From IMG/VR virus record IMGVR_UViG_3300028388_005514, positions 1 to 21,895 of that record: a stretch of 21,895 nucleotides of DNA; one strand, 5' to 3'. A model generated the notes under the pieces. That model saw only the letters and a program-made list of their open reading frames with translations. It did no database searches and was not told the DNA's origin. Of the stretch, positions 8,516-15,173 are shown in pieces (position 1 is the first letter of the stretch; every line of letters starts with the position of its first letter). Position numbers and translations under genes: made by a program. Source of the stretch: a virus.

Positions 8516-9135
8516 CTTCTTAGCCAATTCATTGGATTGACTGGTTTATTTTGTTGCATTTGCATTCCGCCAACATTCTCTGAAATATTCCAGTGTTTTC
8601 TCAATGAGTCTCTTTCTTTCCCACCCAATGCACGAAGATAAACATCATGCACAGCGTCTTGTATTTCTCTAACTACCATAGAATACATCTTTCTTTTATC
8701 AGCAGTATCAAATCCCATCTCCCTATATTTCATAAATATTAAATCTGTCAGTTCTATTGAAAAATCTTCCATCTTTACATTGATTGTGTCTTCATCATAA
8801 TTAGAAAGAAGTTTGTTTTTTGTTAGATAAAAGTTAACTATCTTCATAATTAACCTAACACCATAATCATTGAGTGGTCTCATAGTATCATCTGTTGGTT
8901 CATCCCAATACTCATTACCTTCCTTATCAATCTTTATTATCTTTCCACGTAATAGATTTTCTATCCTTTGTATTTCGGAACTTAGATCTAATTGATCTTG
9001 AACCATTCCTTTTTCTTGTTCTTCTAACATTGCTCCTTGAGTATAATTCTGCATCCCCGTAGCTGAAGTTTGTGCCTTAGCAGCTGCTATTTGTGATTCT
9101 ATTTGTTCTAAATAAGCGGCTTCTTCTGGATTCAT
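8512..9135 (-). CDS. Soluble structural-operon protein, 207 aa
   Basis: It has no signal or membrane segment. The N-terminus is Gln/Ala/Glu-rich and probably coiled coil (residues 3-65). A helical charged middle follows (about 66-165), and the C-terminus is Gln/Met/Asn-rich, ending NWLRR. It sits between the 614-aa basic protein and the adhesin, with an ATGA overlap on each side. A virion-internal or scaffolding role is inferred from position. No family was recognised. Confidence 0.7.
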   Translation of the reverse strand: MNPEEAAYLEQIESQIAAAKAQTSATGMQNYTQGAMLEEQEKGMVQDQLDLSSEIQRIENLLRGKIIKIDKEGNEYWDEPTDDTMRPLNDYGVRLIMKIVNFYLTKNKLLSNYDEDTINVKMEDFSIELTDLIFMKYREMGFDTADKRKMYSMVVREIQDAVHDVYLRALGGKERDSLRKHWNISENVGGMQMQQNKPVNPMNWLRR

Positions 9136-10976
9136 CTCTTTTTCCTCCTTGCTTTTTGTATTGTAGAAATTTCTGAAGGCGTATCTAATCTAAATTCTTT
9201 TCTTTCTACAAATGTAAATGGTTGTCTTCTTTTCTTTTTAAAACCTTTGGGTGTGAATCCTCGTCCACTTATTCTACCTTCTGGAATTACTCTGAAGGTT
9301 GCAGCTATATCTCTTCCAGTTCTAGTAGCACCTAAGGATATTCCTTGTCCTAGTGTTGTTGTTCTTCCTACTGTCGTAAATCTTCCACCCCTTTTTATTT
9401 GAATTATTGTCGATGATTTCTTTTTAGGAGTTTTAGCTTTTCCGAAGAATAAACTTGGAAGAACTATTGGTGTTTTGGGAACTTTAGGTTTGGGAATTTT
9501 AGGAGTTGAGATAGATAGGGGGAATCTAGTAGAAACTTGAGGGCTTATTGTTCTAGGAACTTGGGCACTTGGCTGAGATAATCTTGGGATTTGTAAAGTT
9601 CTTTGTTGACTTTTAGAAGTTTGAGATACCTTGGATTCAGTACTTGATTTAATTTTTATTGAAGGAACTGTTAGGGGAGTAAATATTTGAAGATCTCTTG
9701 TTCTTTCGATAGGTTTAATCGTGGTATCTTCTATTTGTTTTCCTATTCCTGAAATTCCAGTTAATGTTCCTGCTCCTTTTAATGTAGAAGGAACACCTCT
9801 AGGAAATAATAAATCTATTGCTATTGTTAGTTCTCTCTCAGATTTTATATTACCTATATTAACTGGGGTTCTTCTTGGTGGAGGAGTTCCTAACCTTATA
9901 GGAAAGGCTCCTTTTTCCTGACCTATTTGGAATATCTTTTGAGCTTTTTGTAATATTATTTTCTTTTGCTCTATGGTTTTAGCTTGTTTTAATTGTGTCT
10001 TCAATGAGTCTCTAAATTTAGTTAGTGCCTCTCTTTGTTTTACAGGATCCTTTGCTACATCTTCAAAAACCCTTCCAACATCTTCTGCACTTATATCTCC
10101 TTTCTTTATTTTCTTTTTAACTGCTTTTTTAACCACTGATGTTTGTCTTCCAACTTGCGCAGTACCTGTTGCAAATACTGGTTCAAATAATGCTCCTACA
10201 ACAATGGAACCTACAGCTTTCTCTGCTTCGGAAGTGGATATTACATCGGCATATAGGTTTTCTTTTATTTTTCCCTCAGGGATTAGTGGCTCTATTTTCT
10301 CAGCTATAAACCCTGATGCTTTTACGATAGGTTTTCCAGCTAATTTAAATAAGTTTATACCTTTTTCTTGTTTTTTCTTAGGAAGGACTCCAGAACCTCC
10401 AGCAGCTTGGGGTCTTATTTCTTGAACTACTCCTTGTTGAGTATCTTCTTGTTTAATCTCTGTTTCTGGAGTTTCTTTTCCAATAATGCCTCTCTGTCTA
10501 AAACCAGCTTCTACTTTTAAAAGTTCTTCAGCAGAATCAAACCCTCTCTTTTTAGCTTCGATTGAAGCAGTTGCACCTGCAGATAAACTCCTTCTTATCT
10601 GGGGAGCAGACAAACCACTGAAACCAAACTGCCTTATTGCAGCAAATGCTCTTTGGGCTTCAGGGTTATTTGCCAACTCCGCACTCCTTTTTCCCTGCGA
10701 CTTTAAATTAAAATGTCTTACTGCAGCTTCTACTGCAGATCTAGAAAATGATTTATTACCTATTGTTACTTTTTGGGGCTGTGCTTGTTCTTCAATTTGT
10801 GCCTGCTTTTCTCTTTCTCTTCTGTCTAATTCTTCTCTTGCTGCTCTTATTTGTCTTTGTCTTGTCCTAACATCAACACCGGCTCCAGTTCTTCTTCTAG
10901 GTATTTGTCTTGCAGCAACACCCTCAACAGTTTCCTCCCGTTTAGGAGTTACTCCAAACCTAGATCTTGTAACCAT
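9132..10976 (-). CDS. Large basic protein, candidate virion DNA-associated or internal protein
   Basis: This 614-aa protein is strongly basic. The N-terminus is Arg-rich (residues 1-48). A short Arg/Glu/Gln coiled coil spans about 44-66, and a helical segment about 75-160. A moderately hydrophobic patch (about 256-273) precedes a Lys cluster, KKAVKKKIKKGD. A long Pro/Ser/Thr/Lys low-complexity region fills about 365-515, and the end is again basic (KKKRRQ, KARRKKR). It has no signal peptide. It opens the first late operon from a leaderless promoter. High charge with low complexity suggests binding of the genome inside the particle, but I recognise no homologue and this is inference. Confidence 0.65.
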   Translation of the reverse strand: MVTRSRFGVTPKREETVEGVAARQIPRRRTGAGVDVRTRQRQIRAAREELDRREREKQAQIEEQAQPQKVTIGNKSFSRSAVEAAVRHFNLKSQGKRSAELANNPEAQRAFAAIRQFGFSGLSAPQIRRSLSAGATASIEAKKRGFDSAEELLKVEAGFRQRGIIGKETPETEIKQEDTQQGVVQEIRPQAAGGSGVLPKKKQEKGINLFKLAGKPIVKASGFIAEKIEPLIPEGKIKENLYADVISTSEAEKAVGSIVVGALFEPVFATGTAQVGRQTSVVKKAVKKKIKKGDISAEDVGRVFEDVAKDPVKQREALTKFRDSLKTQLKQAKTIEQKKIILQKAQKIFQIGQEKGAFPIRLGTPPPRRTPVNIGNIKSERELTIAIDLLFPRGVPSTLKGAGTLTGISGIGKQIEDTTIKPIERTRDLQIFTPLTVPSIKIKSSTESKVSQTSKSQQRTLQIPRLSQPSAQVPRTISPQVSTRFPLSISTPKIPKPKVPKTPIVLPSLFFGKAKTPKKKSSTIIQIKRGGRFTTVGRTTTLGQGISLGATRTGRDIAATFRVIPEGRISGRGFTPKGFKKKRRQPFTFVERKEFRLDTPSEISTIQKARRKKR

Positions 10977-10979
10977 ATG

Positions 10980-11006
10980 TTAACTATGTAACTATACTAT
11001 ATATAA
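10980..11006 (-). promoter_or_regulatory. Leaderless TATA promoter of the 614-aa protein operon
   Basis: The minus strand reads TTATATATAG (about 11005-10996), centred about 25 nt before the ATG at 10976. This spacing predicts transcription starting at or next to the ATG, and there is no Shine-Dalgarno site. The variant element GTTAACTATGTAAC (10980-10993) lies between box and start, where a bound protein could block initiation. A divergent promoter for the plus-strand gene shares this 76-bp gap. Confidence 0.65.
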
Positions 11007-11024
11007 CTTTCGATTTGTGAAATC

Positions 11025-11031
11025 TTATAAA
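11025..11031 (+). promoter_or_regulatory. Leaderless TATA promoter of the 153-aa gene
   Basis: TTATAAA is centred 25 nt before the ATG at 11053, and no Shine-Dalgarno sequence follows. This is the expected layout for an archaeal leaderless transcript. It faces the promoter of the large late operon, so this gap is the switch point between the plus and minus halves. Confidence 0.65.
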
Positions 11032-11052
11032 CTTTGATTTGTTATATATTTT

Positions 11053-11514
11053 ATGGCTTATAATGATAATTTTGAAGGTAATGTCTCTGAGTGGAATGAA
11101 GCATTATATAAGATGAAGAGATTACATGAAATACAAGAAGAGATTAATAAGGTCAGTATAAATCCTTTAGTAAAACATTATCTTCATCCAATGTATAATT
11201 ACCAAGTTTGGTTCCAACTTATAGGTAAACTTTATGGAGAAGGTCATGCTAAATATAAGGATCCAGAAAGAGAAGAGATAGATCGTTATAAAAATACAAT
11301 AGAAATGTTAATGGAATATTTCCCAGTACATAAAAATATTTCAGTATCTGGATGGGATGGTCATAGTAAAAAAGCTAAATTCAATAAAGAGAACTGGGAA
11401 AAAATAAAAAAGCTAATGGAAATAATGGAATTGAAAGTTAAATTCTATAACGATATCCATGGTCTAAGTACAAAGAATGCCGAGAGTATGGATGGAAGAA
11501 GTATCTTGAGATGA
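11053..11514 (+). CDS. Hypothetical soluble protein, 153 aa
   Basis: It is a helical, charged protein with many aromatic residues in the first half (Tyr, Trp, His around residues 36-60), including a YNYQVWFQ stretch near 48-55. It has no signal or membrane segment. It is the first plus-strand gene after the divergent promoter region. It overlaps by ATGA with a 44-aa membrane peptide, so the two are probably translated together. The function is unknown. It could be an early regulator or a host-interaction protein. Confidence 0.7.
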   Translation: MAYNDNFEGNVSEWNEALYKMKRLHEIQEEINKVSINPLVKHYLHPMYNYQVWFQLIGKLYGEGHAKYKDPEREEIDRYKNTIEMLMEYFPVHKNISVSGWDGHSKKAKFNKENWEKIKKLMEIMELKVKFYNDIHGLSTKNAESMDGRSILR

Positions 11515-11645
11515 TAATTGATCTAAAAGCAGATGAGCCTCCTTGGTTAATTCCTTTAATCGTTACTACATTGACTACTTTAGTATTAATCTTTTTAGTA
11601 AATTATATAAACTGGGATTTACTGATAAACCTGTGGGGCAAATAA
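11511..11645 (+). CDS. Single-helix membrane micropeptide, 44 aa
   Basis: The short frame begins at an ATG overlapping the TGA of the 153-aa gene (ATGA) and ends at TAA 11643-11645. Residues 1-10 are polar and acidic. A Trp/Pro pair precedes one hydrophobic helix (about 12-32), and the C-terminus is short. The ATGA overlap and the clean hydrophobic helix support it as a real gene, one of three such peptides on this strand. Confidence 0.6.
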   Translation: MIIDLKADEPPWLIPLIVTTLTTLVLIFLVNYINWDLLINLWGK

Positions 11646-11683
11646 TGGCTTCCTGTCTAAAATCAGGTACGGCACCCCACACA
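11634..11683 (+). other. Imperfect stem-loop between the first and second plus operons
   Basis: GTGGGG (from about 11633) can pair with CCCCAC (up to about 11682). Inside, CCTG and CAGG flank the 8-nt loop TCTAAAAT. It covers the end of the micropeptide gene and the gap before the next promoter. It could be a terminator or a short structured RNA. No clear T tract follows directly. Confidence 0.3.
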
Positions 11684-11712
11684 TATTTTTGTCACTACAA
11701 AGTTAAAAGAAA

Positions 11713-11723
11713 CATATATAAAG
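11713..11723 (+). promoter_or_regulatory. TATA promoter of the Sm-like / HNH-MCM operon
   Basis: CATATATAAAG has an A-rich stretch (AAAGAAA) directly upstream that could serve as BRE. The predicted start near 11740-11745 gives a leader of about 35 nt carrying AAAAGGAGG at 11760-11768, so this operon uses a Shine-Dalgarno site rather than a leaderless start. Confidence 0.6.
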
Positions 11724-11778
11724 GTTTTTTTATTTACTAGATAAGCTTTTGACGAAAGTTAAAAGGAGGAAATAAAGA

Positions 11779-12000
11779 ATGAAGGATAAAAGAATAATAA
11801 TTGAAAAAGCTAAGTACTACTTATCTAAAGATCTAGATGTACACATAACTTTAGACAATGGGTTTTTCTATAATGGGAAAATCTTAGAGATAAATGATGA
11901 AAGAATAATTCTATTAGATATTAAGGTTGGTGAGGTTTATATTTCTTTATTTGAAGTTAATTCTATTGAACCATTTAGGGAGAGGGAGGTTAAGAAATGA
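11779..12000 (+). CDS. Sm-like (Lsm/Hfq-type) small protein
   Basis: The 73-aa protein has an N-terminal helix (about residues 3-17). A beta-rich core follows with the pattern V-x-I-x-L-D-N-G-x-x-x-x-G-x-I, then N-D-E-R-I-I-L-L-D, then G-E-V-Y-I and finally I-E-P-F. Helix plus five strands with a conserved L-x-N-G-x-x-x-x-G-x-I first motif is the layout of Sm/Lsm proteins, which form rings that bind U-rich RNA. The second motif lacks a clear classical R-G. It has a strong AAGGAGG site and overlaps the helicase gene by ATGA. It could act on viral or host RNA or be a replication accessory factor. Other small beta-barrels remain possible. Confidence 0.5.
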   Translation: MKDKRIIIEKAKYYLSKDLDVHITLDNGFFYNGKILEINDERIILLDIKVGEVYISLFEVNSIEPFREREVKK

Positions 12001-14006
12001 TAGGAACTTGTTGGGTAATTCATAGAACAAGAAATAAGATTCCTAATTCTAAGTCTCAATCATCTATTAAAAAAGAACTCGTTGGGGAGAGGGGGAAGGT
12101 GTGTTATATTTGTTCTAAAGAAGTACCCTATATAGAATTAGAACATAAAATTCCAGTGTGTGTCGGTGGCAGCATAGTTGATAAAAATAATTTAGACCTT
12201 ATATGTTTAAATTGTCATAGGAAAAAAACAGGGATAGATAAAAGAATATTTAATTTATTTAAAAAGTTAGGTTTAATAATTGATGAAAAAGTAAATACTG
12301 TTTCATTTATAAAACCAGAAAAACTTATCGAAAAATACAAAGAATTCTATAATATCCTTATTTCTATAAATGATGTAAGAGAAAGTTATGAGGGATGGGA
12401 TGATTATGATACTAACAAGTTAGAAATAGAAAAGAAAATGCAAGCATTACATGAATCTGAACAAAAACAAGAGGCTCTAAAAGATATAGAATATTTAGAT
12501 AATAATTATTCATATAAGGTAATGAAAAGATATATTCTTGAAAACTATTCTGAAAATAAGAGTTTGAAATTTTTTATTAATAGAAATTTTAAAGTCGTTG
12601 GGAAAGTTACTAATAGAATAGAAGATGGAATTATAGAATTTCCATTAATAGAAAAAGTAAGTAGGGTTACTTTAGACAATGGGTTGCCATCAAAAGAATC
12701 TAGATTAGTATTGTTTGGAGATAAAACCCCAAAAGGATTTGAAGTAGAGGATTCATTAAATCATAAATTTCATCTTTATAGGATGGTTTCAAAAGTGGAA
12801 GATCATTTAGAAGTCTATATGATTTTATCTGAAAAGCCATTAGATTTTGAAGAATATCAAATAGAGGGGATGATGCTCCAAATGGAAGATATGACTGAGG
12901 TAAGCAAGCATACTAAGATATTTAAAAAGTGTCATCTTGTGTTTGTTAATGAAGCAAAATCCTCTAAAAAAGAATATAAAGATGTGGATGAGTTCATGGA
13001 AGACATTAAGGAATTAGATATAGATGAAGATGATTTCTATAAAAACTTCTTATCTGTAACACTAGGGGAAAAGAAATTATATTTCCAACACCCTAGATAT
13101 TTTGAAAGATTGATGGGTGCATTTTATTTATCAGGAAGACATGATAGTTCTCCCTACCCATTACATTTATTAATAATTGGAAATCAAGGTGGTGGAAAAT
13201 CTAAAGCAATGGAGGCAATCTATGAACATTTGGATGAACAAGTTCCAATAGTGGAAGGAAGTGGAAGTACTATGAAAAGTTTGATTCCTAGTTTTAAGGG
13301 AGATCTAACAAAACCGGGAGCATTAATTGAAAGCAATAGATTAGCATTTGTAGATGAGTTTTTTAGAATACTTATGAGAGTTGATAAGGAGGATAGGCAA
13401 GATACATTAACACATCTTAATCCATTATTAGAACATAAGAATAGAAGATTTGGATCTGGAAATAACTTCTTAGATGCAAAGATGACTTCTAAATTATTAT
13501 CAGTTACTAATCCTGTTTTTGGAACTTCAACAATGGATTCATTAGCCCATAAGATGGATAATAGTTTTCTTTCTAGAATTATGATATGGTACCAAGATGA
13601 AGAGCATTATAATGAAGTTACTAGCAAGACAGAAGATATGTTAAAAGAAATAGATATTAAAATAGATTCTAATATGTGGAAATCTATATTTGATTATTGT
13701 AATAGTTTTAAGGCAAAATTTGATAAGGATAAATATATGGAAATTTACTCAAAGGGAAAGACTAAGATTATCCATTTGAGACCAGAATCTCAAGATATTT
13801 ATTCTTCAAGATACAAACACCATCTTTCCTGCTTATTAGATGGGATAATAAAATTAAGATGTATTGTAGAAAAAGATAAGAGTTTTGAAGCTAAAGAATG
13901 TGATTATGAGAACTGTCAGGAAATATGGTTTAGGATGTTGGATGGCTGGAAGATAGGTATCGAAAATACGAGATTTCAGATTAGAGAAGGGAGGTTCACA
14001 GACTAG
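11997..14006 (+). CDS. HNH domain fused to MCM-like AAA+ helicase, probable replication protein
   Basis: Residues 30-80 of this 669-aa protein form an HNH/zinc module: C36-x-x-C39, E49-H50, the G-G pair at 57-58, N65-L66, and C70-x-x-C73-H74. A helical linker and a beta-rich region (about 190-330), possibly a degenerate MCM N-terminal/OB domain, follow. The AAA+ core has Walker A GNQGGGKS (395-402), a GSGST segment at 421-425 in the place of the MCM pre-sensor region, Walker B LAFVDE (449-454, D453 and E454), the sensor-1-like T-N-P at 504-506, and an L-S-R at 525-527 that could supply the arginine finger. These follow the MCM order. An HNH nuclease joined to a replicative helicase would allow nicking or cutting at an origin followed by unwinding. 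That mechanism is inference. Confidence 0.75.
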   Translation: MIGTCWVIHRTRNKIPNSKSQSSIKKELVGERGKVCYICSKEVPYIELEHKIPVCVGGSIVDKNNLDLICLNCHRKKTGIDKRIFNLFKKLGLIIDEKVNTVSFIKPEKLIEKYKEFYNILISINDVRESYEGWDDYDTNKLEIEKKMQALHESEQKQEALKDIEYLDNNYSYKVMKRYILENYSENKSLKFFINRNFKVVGKVTNRIEDGIIEFPLIEKVSRVTLDNGLPSKESRLVLFGDKTPKGFEVEDSLNHKFHLYRMVSKVEDHLEVYMILSEKPLDFEEYQIEGMMLQMEDMTEVSKHTKIFKKCHLVFVNEAKSSKKEYKDVDEFMEDIKELDIDEDDFYKNFLSVTLGEKKLYFQHPRYFERLMGAFYLSGRHDSSPYPLHLLIIGNQGGGKSKAMEAIYEHLDEQVPIVEGSGSTMKSLIPSFKGDLTKPGALIESNRLAFVDEFFRILMRVDKEDRQDTLTHLNPLLEHKNRRFGSGNNFLDAKMTSKLLSVTNPVFGTSTMDSLAHKMDNSFLSRIMIWYQDEEHYNEVTSKTEDMLKEIDIKIDSNMWKSIFDYCNSFKAKFDKDKYMEIYSKGKTKIIHLRPESQDIYSSRYKHHLSCLLDGIIKLRCIVEKDKSFEAKECDYENCQEIWFRMLDGWKIGIENTRFQIREGRFTD

Positions 14007-14014
14007 ATGACACC

Positions 14015-14087
14015 TTCATTTCCACTGGAGAATGGGGTGAGGATTTTAAGGAGAGGGGTTACCCCCCCTAACTCCACTGGAAATGAA
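14015..14087. other. Long inverted repeat with G-tract loop after the helicase gene
   Basis: TTCATTTCCACTGGA (14015-14029) pairs with TCCACTGGAAATGAA (14073-14087) over 15 bp with one central mismatch. The 43-nt loop holds GGGG, GG, GG and GGGG tracts (14034-14058), followed by TTA and seven C. It lies 8 nt after the HNH-MCM stop codon. It may be the replication origin or nick site for that protein, or a terminator. The T run soon after (14095-14099) fits the latter. Confidence 0.5.
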
Positions 14088-14158
14088 ACACTAAATTTTT
14101 AGGATTATTTTAATAAAAAATCTGTCATCATTAAAAAATTACAACAACAAAACGAAAC

Positions 14159-14166
14159 CTTTATAA
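14159..14166 (+). promoter_or_regulatory. Leaderless TATA promoter of the AbrB-like operon
   Basis: CTTTATAAAC is centred about 26 nt before the ATG at 14189, with no Shine-Dalgarno site in between. This is the standard archaeal leaderless layout. Confidence 0.65.
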
Positions 14167-14188
14167 ACTATACTTTACTATAATAACC

Positions 14189-14437
14189 ATGAAAAAGATA
14201 ATAAAAAGATACGGACATTCAAATATTATCATATTGAACTCCGATGATATGAAAATATACGGATTGAAGATAGGAGATGTAGTTGAAATACATCTTAGAA
14301 AAGATAATATTCAAGAGAACTCTGAAAGCACAGGTGATAAATGCGCAGACCCTGATGATGCGGAGTTCTCTTCATTATCTAAAAAAACGGATGAAAACAT
14401 ATCCGAAATATGCAAACAACAAAATGAAACAATTTAA
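14189..14437 (+). CDS. AbrB/MazE-type transcription regulator
   Basis: The 82-aa protein begins with a compact swapped-hairpin AbrB pattern in residues 2-40: K-x-x-x-R-Y-G-H-S, then I-I-x-L-N-S-x-x-x, then L-K-I-G-D-V-V-E-I-x-L. Such proteins dimerise and bind palindromic AT-rich DNA. The second half is Ser/Asp/Glu-rich and probably disordered. First place in a leaderless early operon suits a regulator. The palindromic elements at 377, 5799 and 10980 are possible targets, which is inference. Confidence 0.65.
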   Translation: MKKIIKRYGHSNIIILNSDDMKIYGLKIGDVVEIHLRKDNIQENSESTGDKCADPDDAEFSSLSKKTDENISEICKQQNETI

Positions 14438-14534
14438 ATGCACAAACAAAACATGCAACAACGTAATTGAAGAAAGAGACAATATAATAGTTGTACAATG
14501 TAATTGCGGTTATCCAATGGAGGAGAAAAACTAA
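14424..14534 (+). CDS. Small zinc-ribbon-like protein, 36 aa
   Basis: The short frame starts at the ATG at 14424, inside the end of the AbrB gene in another frame, and ends at TAA 14532-14534. It has C-x4-C near its N-terminus and C-x-C near its C-terminus, four cysteines spaced to bind one zinc. The frame stays open upstream to 14283, but that part overlaps the regulator gene and lacks Cys, so the short form is preferred. Confidence 0.5.
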   Translation: MKQFKCTNKTCNNVIEERDNIIVVQCNCGYPMEEKN

Positions 14535-14538
14535 TAAA

Positions 14539-14730
14539 ATGAATAGACAACTTATAACAGATGAAGAAACTATAAAGAAAGGAATAGAAATGGGAATAAT
14601 AGAAGGCAGAAAAGAAAGAGAAGATGAAATAATTGAGATTATTAAAGAATTGAAATGGGATTTAAAGACTGATATTACTAAAGAGCAAATAGATTATTTA
14701 ATTAAACAAATCAAGGAGAAAGAACAATGA
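14539..14730 (+). CDS. Small charged helical protein, GRKERE family copy 1
   Basis: The 63-aa protein is preceded by GGAGGAGAA about 15 nt upstream. It contains G-R-K-E-R-E-D-E-I-I-E-I-I (residues 21-33) and ends IKEKEQ. The same GRKERE-x-EIIEII stretch and the same ending occur in the 66-aa product at 15780, so the two are paralogues. The last codons carry the Shine-Dalgarno site of the next gene, and stop and start overlap (ATGA). The function is unknown. Confidence 0.6.
   Translation: MNRQLITDEETIKKGIEMGIIEGRKEREDEIIEIIKELKWDLKTDITKEQIDYLIKQIKEKEQ
14713..14730 (+). repeat. Gene-junction repeat, copy 1 (AAGGAGAAAGAACAATGA)
   Basis: This 18-nt sequence encodes the C-terminal KEKEQ, contains the next gene's AAGGAG, and ends in the overlapping stop/start ATGA. 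Exact copies are at 15963-15980 and 16304-16321. A variant is at 15156-15173, and a copy with the stop lost is at 15138-15152. Confidence 0.85.
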
Positions 14731-15173
14731 AAACACTAAAAGAACTACAAAAACAAAAAGCTGAAATAGAAAAACAAAAAGCTGAAATAGAAAAACAAAT
14801 TCAACAATTAAAAAACCAACCAAAAGGAGGATGGTATGAATATAAAAAAGGATGGGAGATAACTACTAAACAACAATTTAATAATAAAACATATCCAGAG
14901 ATTTTAGAAATAGTTAAAGAGTCTGAAATAGCAGATTATAATTTACTTCAAAAGCTAAGAAATAAAGGATTAAAATTCTTAAAAGATTTTTGGGTATTTG
15001 TTCCTAATCAAGATAAGATTTCTAAAGAGAATGAATATGTCGCTTGGTTCGATGCGCTTTCAGTCAGGGCTTTCCTCGGCTGTGGCAGGCTTCCTGGCTA
15101 TCGTTATGACTCTCTCGGGGTGTTTTTAATAAGAAAAAAGGAGAAAGAACAAGTCAAGGAGCAAAAACAATGA
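14727..15173 (+). CDS. Coiled-coil protein with a DGR-like variable C-terminal domain
   Basis: Residues 4-31 of this 148-aa protein are a Lys/Gln/Glu coiled coil containing a perfect 21-nt tandem duplication (14751-14792). Residues 38-100 are a soluble domain with paired Trp/Tyr and F-W-V-F-V-P. Residues 103-137 match the pattern A-x-F-D-A-x-S-x-x-A-x-L-x-C-x-R-x-P-x5-S-L-G-V, which I know from targets of diversity-generating retroelements. That DNA (15039-15125) is 56% GC with only 7 A in 87 bases, unlike the A-rich gene around it. The end KEKEQ-VKEQKQ looks like one junction repeat read through into a second. No reverse transcriptase or template repeat is found in the replicon. If the variable domain is real, the protein probably binds varied ligands. 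Confidence 0.6.
   Translation: MKTLKELQKQKAEIEKQKAEIEKQIQQLKNQPKGGWYEYKKGWEITTKQQFNNKTYPEILEIVKESEIADYNLLQKLRNKGLKFLKDFWVFVPNQDKISKENEYVAWFDALSVRAFLGCGRLPGYRYDSLGVFLIRKKEKEQVKEQKQ
14751..14792 (+). repeat. Perfect 21-nt tandem duplication
   Basis: Two identical 21-nt units (14751-14771 and 14772-14792) encode the coiled-coil heptad step KQKAEIE twice, followed by a partial third unit. Such duplications lengthen a coiled coil in frame and arise readily by slippage. Confidence 0.9.
15036..15125 (+). other. A-depleted, GC-rich segment resembling a DGR variable repeat
   Basis: Within codons 15039-15125, A falls to 7 of 87 bases and GC rises to 56%, against A-rich, roughly 30% GC flanks. At the positions expected to vary (L, V, F, G, G, L, G, Y, R, Y, D) every codon ends in C or T, as produced when AAC/AAT template codons are mutated at A. 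The final segment TCTCTCGGGGTGTTTTT resembles a C/G-rich homing end. I searched by eye for an A-rich template copy on both strands and found none. Confidence 0.45.
15138..15173 (+). repeat. Doubled gene-junction repeat (read-through copy plus variant copy)
   Basis: AAGGAGAAAGAACAA (15138-15152) matches the first 15 bases of the junction repeat, but GTC replaces the TGA. Three bases later AAGGAGCAAAAACAATGA (15156-15173) ends the gene with the usual ATGA. The arrangement looks like insertion of a gene end next to an existing junction. Confidence 0.75.

Noticed and set aside
8515-8527. Upstream TTG start for the adhesin gene
   Set aside because: The ATG at 8515 overlaps the previous stop as at most other junctions and begins a standard signal peptide; the four extra residues come from overlap with the previous gene.
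9721-10983. Plus-strand frames opposite the 614-aa protein gene
   Set aside because: They are antisense of a Lys/Arg/Pro-rich gene, with Cys/Phe/Ser composition typical of shadows and no start signals.
11543-11740. Open frame of 65 codons on the plus strand
   Set aside because: It overlaps the better supported 44-aa membrane peptide in another frame, crosses the stem-loop and the TATA box of the next operon, and has no ribosome site.
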